The notes beneath the pieces were generated by a model. That model was not told the DNA's origin and searched no databases. It saw only the letters and a program-made list of their open reading frames with translations. Source: CAZUHB01 sp964620445 (GTDB taxonomy: Bacteria; Planctomycetota; B15-G4; CAYZWU01). From it: a stretch of 64,000 nt of DNA. Numbering within the stretch: the stretch's first letter is position 1; every line of letters starts with the position of its first letter. Where the stretch lies: the NCBI GenBank assembly GCA_964620445.1, contig CAZUHB010000031.1, forward strand, positions 12,184 to 76,183, in the 5' to 3' direction. Shown in pieces: positions 60,657-64,000 of this stretch. The position numbers and the translations under genes are program-made.

Positions 60657-63290
60657 CTAACGGCCTTTTTCAGCCTCGGCCCGCCGGGCGAGCGCTTGCA
60701 AGGTGAGGGTGTTCAAAGCCGTGGTGTAGATCCTGCTGCCGCGGTCGCCCCAGGGATCCCTGCGAGGATCCCATGAGCCTTCGGCGCATTTCGAACTGTC
60801 CTGATGATCGAGCAGCAGCCCCGACACCGCGGTCTTCCACTTTTTCCAGCGCGTGCCGCCGACCCTGGCCATGGCGCGGGAACCGTAATACCAGTAGTAA
60901 TAATCGACCCTGTTGCGATTCTCCTCCTTGCCCGGCATCTGCTGACACAGCAACTTGGCCCCCGCATCGATGTGAAGTCCCTGCGACTCCAGGTTATCCA
61001 AGACCTGTCCAGCCAGGGAACGGCAGACCATGGCCACGGCGGTCATCGCCTCGGTCTCGTCAAAGGGCCAGGTGTTCTGGTCCCCCGCCTCGCGCGAACC
61101 GCCGTGTCCGCATTCATTGTAGCCGGTCCGACCGGTCGTGGAATCGGTCATGTCGTCGATGTAGGCGAGCGCATCGCGGATATCCTTTTCGTAGCAGGTC
61201 AGGCCGCAGGCGTGAGCGCTCACCAGGCACCTGACCATCCAGCCTGTGACGGAAACGTCGTTTTGTTTCTCCTCTCTCGGATCGTCGAGGTTATACCGCC
61301 AGGCTTTACCCGGATTCTTGGATCCGTGGATGTATGCAAGGACCCGTTCCGCGGGCGTGGCGAGGGCCGGCCAGGAGCTCGCGCCATAAGCCTTCGTCAG
61401 GGCGAGGCTGCCGATGGCGTGGTTGTACATGAAGTGCACGCCTTCCTCGAGGGTCAGGCACCCGTTCTCGGGATCGATAACCGTGCAGAGAAATCCGCAG
61501 CCCCTTCTGACCGCATCGCAGTACGGGCCGCTCGTGAGGGTGTTGTCCGCCCCCAGGAATGCCAGGACCGCGAGGCCCGTGACGCCCACGTCGTTGAGAG
61601 GATTGCCCTTGCCGCTGCATTTGCCTCTCTCGCATTGCGCGCCGAATGCGTCGCAGTCCCAGAACCCCTCGGGATCCTGATGGCGCGCGAGCCAGTCGAG
61701 GCCGGTCTCGACGCTCTTCCAGATGACCTTGTCGTCCTTCTTGGATGGCTTGAACACGGGGATCGACCGAAAAAACACTTTCGGCTCCCGCGCGATCCGC
61801 TGCCGGGTAAAGATCCCCGTGGGCGGAATGCTCACATCGCGGCACGGGATCGGTGCGCCGAATTCGGGAAGGGGCGCCTTCGGCTCGATGCGCAGCTCGC
61901 GAAGCTTCTCTTCCGCGGCCTGCAACCTGCGCGATGCGGCGGCGTTCTTCCCCGATGCCTCGACCGCTCTGAGCAGGGCGCGGTGCCAGTAGGCGCGACC
62001 CGCCCTTTCGTCCGCCCCACCGCGTTTGCCCTCGTACTCGAAGCTCTTCTCGAAGGCAGCGGCCGCGTCGGCCCACTTCTTCATCTGGAAAAGGCAGAAT
62101 CCTTTGCCTTGCCACGCGTCAGCCCCGAGTTTTTTGAGGAGTCTCTCCGGAGTCTCGGGTGCGAGGAATAAATCGTAATGCTCGATCGCCCGTGCATCGT
62201 CCCCGCCCAGCCGATACTCGTGGGCCAGGGCGCAGCGGGCTTCCTGCAGAACCGCCGCGTACCGCTTCTTGTCCTTACCCGAACAGCGCGTCACCAAGTC
62301 CTCGAGAAGAGGGCGCGCGAGGCGGTTGATGCGGTTGCCCCGGTTCTGGGCCGCCACCTCGAGGAGGATCTTTCCCGCCTTGCCGATCCCCCTTTGCTCC
62401 AGCGCGGCCTTGTAGTATTCGAGGCGCAGCAGGTCGGCCGTGGGACCTGCCTTCACCTTGGCGCCCCGATAGGCCTTGAACAGGATCTCGGCCGCTTTCA
62501 GCGCTTGGGCCGGATTCCCCTCCGCGTTGTGGGTGCTCACGATCAGCGAAAAGAGAGCTTCCAGCGGATCGGTGACGAGCCACTGTGCATCCGACCTGGC
62601 ACGCAGCGTTTTGGTCAGCTCGAGGAGGCAGCGATCCTCGTCCGTGACAGCCCTGATGATCGCATCGGTTTCGTGTTCGAGGCCCAACTCCTTGCAGCAG
62701 AGGTACGCGTAAACCCAGGACCACAGAACCAGGTGGCTGTCGGGAGGGGAGTCCCAGGTCGCATAGTGCACGAGTTGTAGCGACCACCCCAACTTGTATT
62801 GCTTCGGATCGCGATGGGCCTGCTTCGTCCCCGGCTCCTTCTTGAACCGAAAGTGGTCCTTCCAGAAGTAGTGGCAGATCCCCCTCTTCAAAGTCAGCCG
62901 GGCCGAGTCCGCCAGCAGTGAAGCCGCCTTTTCATGCTTGCCCTTCTTGCGGTATTCGTCGATTTGCAGGTAGAGGGAGTCCTCGACCTGTTGGTAGCTG
63001 GCGGTACAGGTCTTGAAAAACCTGTTCACCTCGGTGGCCTGGAGTTTTTTCCCGGTTGCGTCGTTTTCGTCGAACTTCCTTTCGATCAGCAGCCTTCCGG
63101 CCTCGAAGCAGAGATCGGCCAGTTCCAGGCGCTTCGAGTCAGCCTTGGGATGCGTCTTGTTGGTCTTCAAGAATTGTTCGAGCCTGTAAATCTTGTCGCA
63201 GAGCGCCGAGAACTCCCCGTCGACGTCGGGCGCGTCCAAGCCTTGCGGCACGAAGGTCAAGAGAAGGAACAAAAGGCTGCTCTGTAACAT
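60657..63290 (-). CDS. Large exported protein with TPR-like N-terminus and prenyltransferase/squalene-cyclase-like toroid
   Basis: An 877-residue protein with AAGGAGG before the ATG at 63290 and an N-terminal hydrophobic segment (SSLLFLLLTFVPQG), probably a signal peptide. Residues about 30-490 are helical repeats of the TPR/solenoid type (KAAEILFKAYRGAK, ADAAAAFEKSFEYEG). Residues about 530-860 resemble the alpha/alpha toroid repeats of squalene cyclases and prenyltransferases: VETGLDWLARHQDPEGFWDCD, NDVGVTGLAVLAFLGA, NDVSVTGWMVRCLVSA and TTALNTLTLQALARR. The DxDD cyclase motif is not clear. Similar proteins are abundant in planctomycete genomes and their roles are unknown. Confidence 0.8.
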   Translation of the reverse strand: MLQSSLLFLLLTFVPQGLDAPDVDGEFSALCDKIYRLEQFLKTNKTHPKADSKRLELADLCFEAGRLLIERKFDENDATGKKLQATEVNRFFKTCTASYQQVEDSLYLQIDEYRKKGKHEKAASLLADSARLTLKRGICHYFWKDHFRFKKEPGTKQAHRDPKQYKLGWSLQLVHYATWDSPPDSHLVLWSWVYAYLCCKELGLEHETDAIIRAVTDEDRCLLELTKTLRARSDAQWLVTDPLEALFSLIVSTHNAEGNPAQALKAAEILFKAYRGAKVKAGPTADLLRLEYYKAALEQRGIGKAGKILLEVAAQNRGNRINRLARPLLEDLVTRCSGKDKKRYAAVLQEARCALAHEYRLGGDDARAIEHYDLFLAPETPERLLKKLGADAWQGKGFCLFQMKKWADAAAAFEKSFEYEGKRGGADERAGRAYWHRALLRAVEASGKNAAASRRLQAAEEKLRELRIEPKAPLPEFGAPIPCRDVSIPPTGIFTRQRIAREPKVFFRSIPVFKPSKKDDKVIWKSVETGLDWLARHQDPEGFWDCDAFGAQCERGKCSGKGNPLNDVGVTGLAVLAFLGADNTLTSGPYCDAVRRGCGFLCTVIDPENGCLTLEEGVHFMYNHAIGSLALTKAYGASSWPALATPAERVLAYIHGSKNPGKAWRYNLDDPREEKQNDVSVTGWMVRCLVSAHACGLTCYEKDIRDALAYIDDMTDSTTGRTGYNECGHGGSREAGDQNTWPFDETEAMTAVAMVCRSLAGQVLDNLESQGLHIDAGAKLLCQQMPGKEENRNRVDYYYWYYGSRAMARVGGTRWKKWKTAVSGLLLDHQDSSKCAEGSWDPRRDPWGDRGSRIYTTALNTLTLQALARRAEAEKGR

Positions 63291-63579
63291 TTCAGCCTCC
63301 TTTTTGCGATCGATCCGCCCGGTGCCGAACAGTCCCGTTTCCAACCGTAACCAGGCGAATCATTGAACTCCCGAGATTGCCGAATCAACTCGGTTCATTC
63401 TACGCGGCGCGATCGGCCAAATCAATCGTGTCCGTTCACGCGGTGTGTGTGATGAACGAGACGCCGATCCCCTTTTCGATCCGCGTGATGCGCGCCCGTT
63501 TCCCGAGGTTAGGCTCGATCGGTTTGGCCGCTGGCGCGGTGAGTGGGCTTGTGTCAACGCAGGTGTAATCGAGAAACAG

Positions 63580-63936
63580 CTATCCCTTCGCTCTCCAGCC
63601 TTCGCCCGTAATCGTGAGCTTCACCCGTCCGTAGATCAAAGGGATATAGAATAATTGCGATTGGTAGGTGGCGTTCATGAGGAAGTCGATATTTTCCTCT
63701 TCCATAACTTTTTCGATCGCATTTTTGAGCAAGTAGTTTTCCCAAGTGCGCCCCGTGGGAAAAACGATGACGATGTGGGTCGAATCGGTGCCCGTGACCT
63801 CGTCCTTGACCTTTTCGTAGTCACCGGACAAATCGATGTCCTTCGAGGAAACGATCGAAAAACTCCCGTTCATCGACGAACAGGAACAAAAGGATATGGT
63901 GATCAAGAGTGTTGTGAAAAAAAGTAGTCTATTCAT
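63580..63936 (-). CDS. Small lipoprotein, TRL-like
   Basis: A 118-residue lipoprotein (lipobox SFCSC) with AGGGG about 8 bp upstream of the ATG. The mature part contains VIVFPTGRTWENYLLKNAIEKVMEEEN and a strand-rich end (YGRVKLTITGEGW), a pattern seen in small exported lipoproteins of the TRL/DUF type; I cannot name it firmly. It lies 22 bp downstream of another minus-strand gene at the right edge and may be in its operon. The 289 bp between this gene and the toroid gene contain no supported feature. Confidence 0.65.
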   Translation of the reverse strand: MNRLLFFTTLLITISFCSCSSMNGSFSIVSSKDIDLSGDYEKVKDEVTGTDSTHIVIVFPTGRTWENYLLKNAIEKVMEEENIDFLMNATYQSQLFYIPLIYGRVKLTITGEGWRAKG

Positions 63937-63958
63937 TTTTATACCCCTGTGTTTAATT

Positions 63959-64000
63959 CTATTTCTTTCTCCAGATGCTGCCGGTCACCGTGTAGATCTC
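63959..64000 (-). CDS. C-terminal end of a gene cut by the window edge
   Basis: The minus-strand frame from the edge ends with TAG at 63959-63961 after thirteen codons, reading EIYTVTGSIWRKK. It is followed 22 bp later by the small lipoprotein gene, fitting an operon of similar lipoproteins. Too short to identify. Confidence 0.3.
   Translation of the reverse strand, partial: EIYTVTGSIWRKK

Overview
The window is a high-GC chromosomal segment from a Gram-negative bacterium. An outer membrane is indicated by a TonB-dependent receptor and about a dozen lipoprotein signal peptides. ECF-type sigma factors are plentiful and one is fused to a membrane anchor and a long extracytoplasmic tail. There are many secreted beta-propeller/FG-GAP proteins, an 877-residue TPR plus toroid protein, and C-terminal modules of a style I associate with Planctomycetota. 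Planctomycetota or a neighbouring phylum is my best guess; no rRNA or other phylogenetic marker is present to prove it. I found no tRNA, rRNA, CRISPR array, transposase or phage gene.

Layout. 1-2.6 kb: two cell-surface glycan genes (a sugar epimerase fused to a GT2 glycosyltransferase, and a GT4 glycosyltransferase) separated by an 85-bp nested palindrome. 2.7-6.05 kb: a sigma-like factor, then a compact peroxide/iron defence operon (PerR-type regulator, ferritin, 2-Cys peroxiredoxin, superoxide reductase) ending in a clear terminator. 6.1-17 kb: extracellular glycan degradation and sensing (secreted GH2 enzyme, FG-GAP protein, sigma/membrane/repeat fusion, GH36-like lipoprotein); the last two genes converge on a palindrome that gives both their stop codons. 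17-23.4 kb: two secreted M28 peptidases, a secreted protein of unknown function and an orphan receiver domain. 23.4-28 kb: YfiR-like protein, TonB receptor and a triple-FKBP lipoprotein.

28.3-36.4 kb: a long same-strand run of five consecutive lipoproteins (the last CsgG/LpoB-like), a metallophosphoesterase, a LOG-family protein, phosphoglycerate mutase and a further lipoprotein, closed by a strong terminator. 36.4-40 kb: branched-chain aminotransferase, and divergently a MazG-like pyrophosphohydrolase with a sigma-like factor and a possible anti-sigma protein. 40-46.2 kb: two large secreted beta-propeller proteins and a repeat-bearing, gene-poor stretch. 46.2-49.7 kb: a membrane-anchored repeat protein, then a zinc anti-sigma factor overlapping its ECF sigma factor. 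49.9-53.8 kb: ADP-forming acyl-CoA synthetase, SGNH hydrolase, isochorismatase-like hydrolase. 53.9-64 kb: lipoproteins, more secreted FG-GAP proteins (one split by an in-frame TGA), the TPR/toroid protein, and the end of another gene at the right edge.

Taken together, most of the coding capacity goes to envelope or exported proteins and to membrane-linked transcription control. The best candidates for something undescribed are the five-lipoprotein operon, the sigma-factor/extracytoplasmic-repeat fusion with its partly similar neighbour at 46 kb, the shared C-terminal modules of the secreted propeller proteins, and the palindrome family that supplies mirror-image stop codons.
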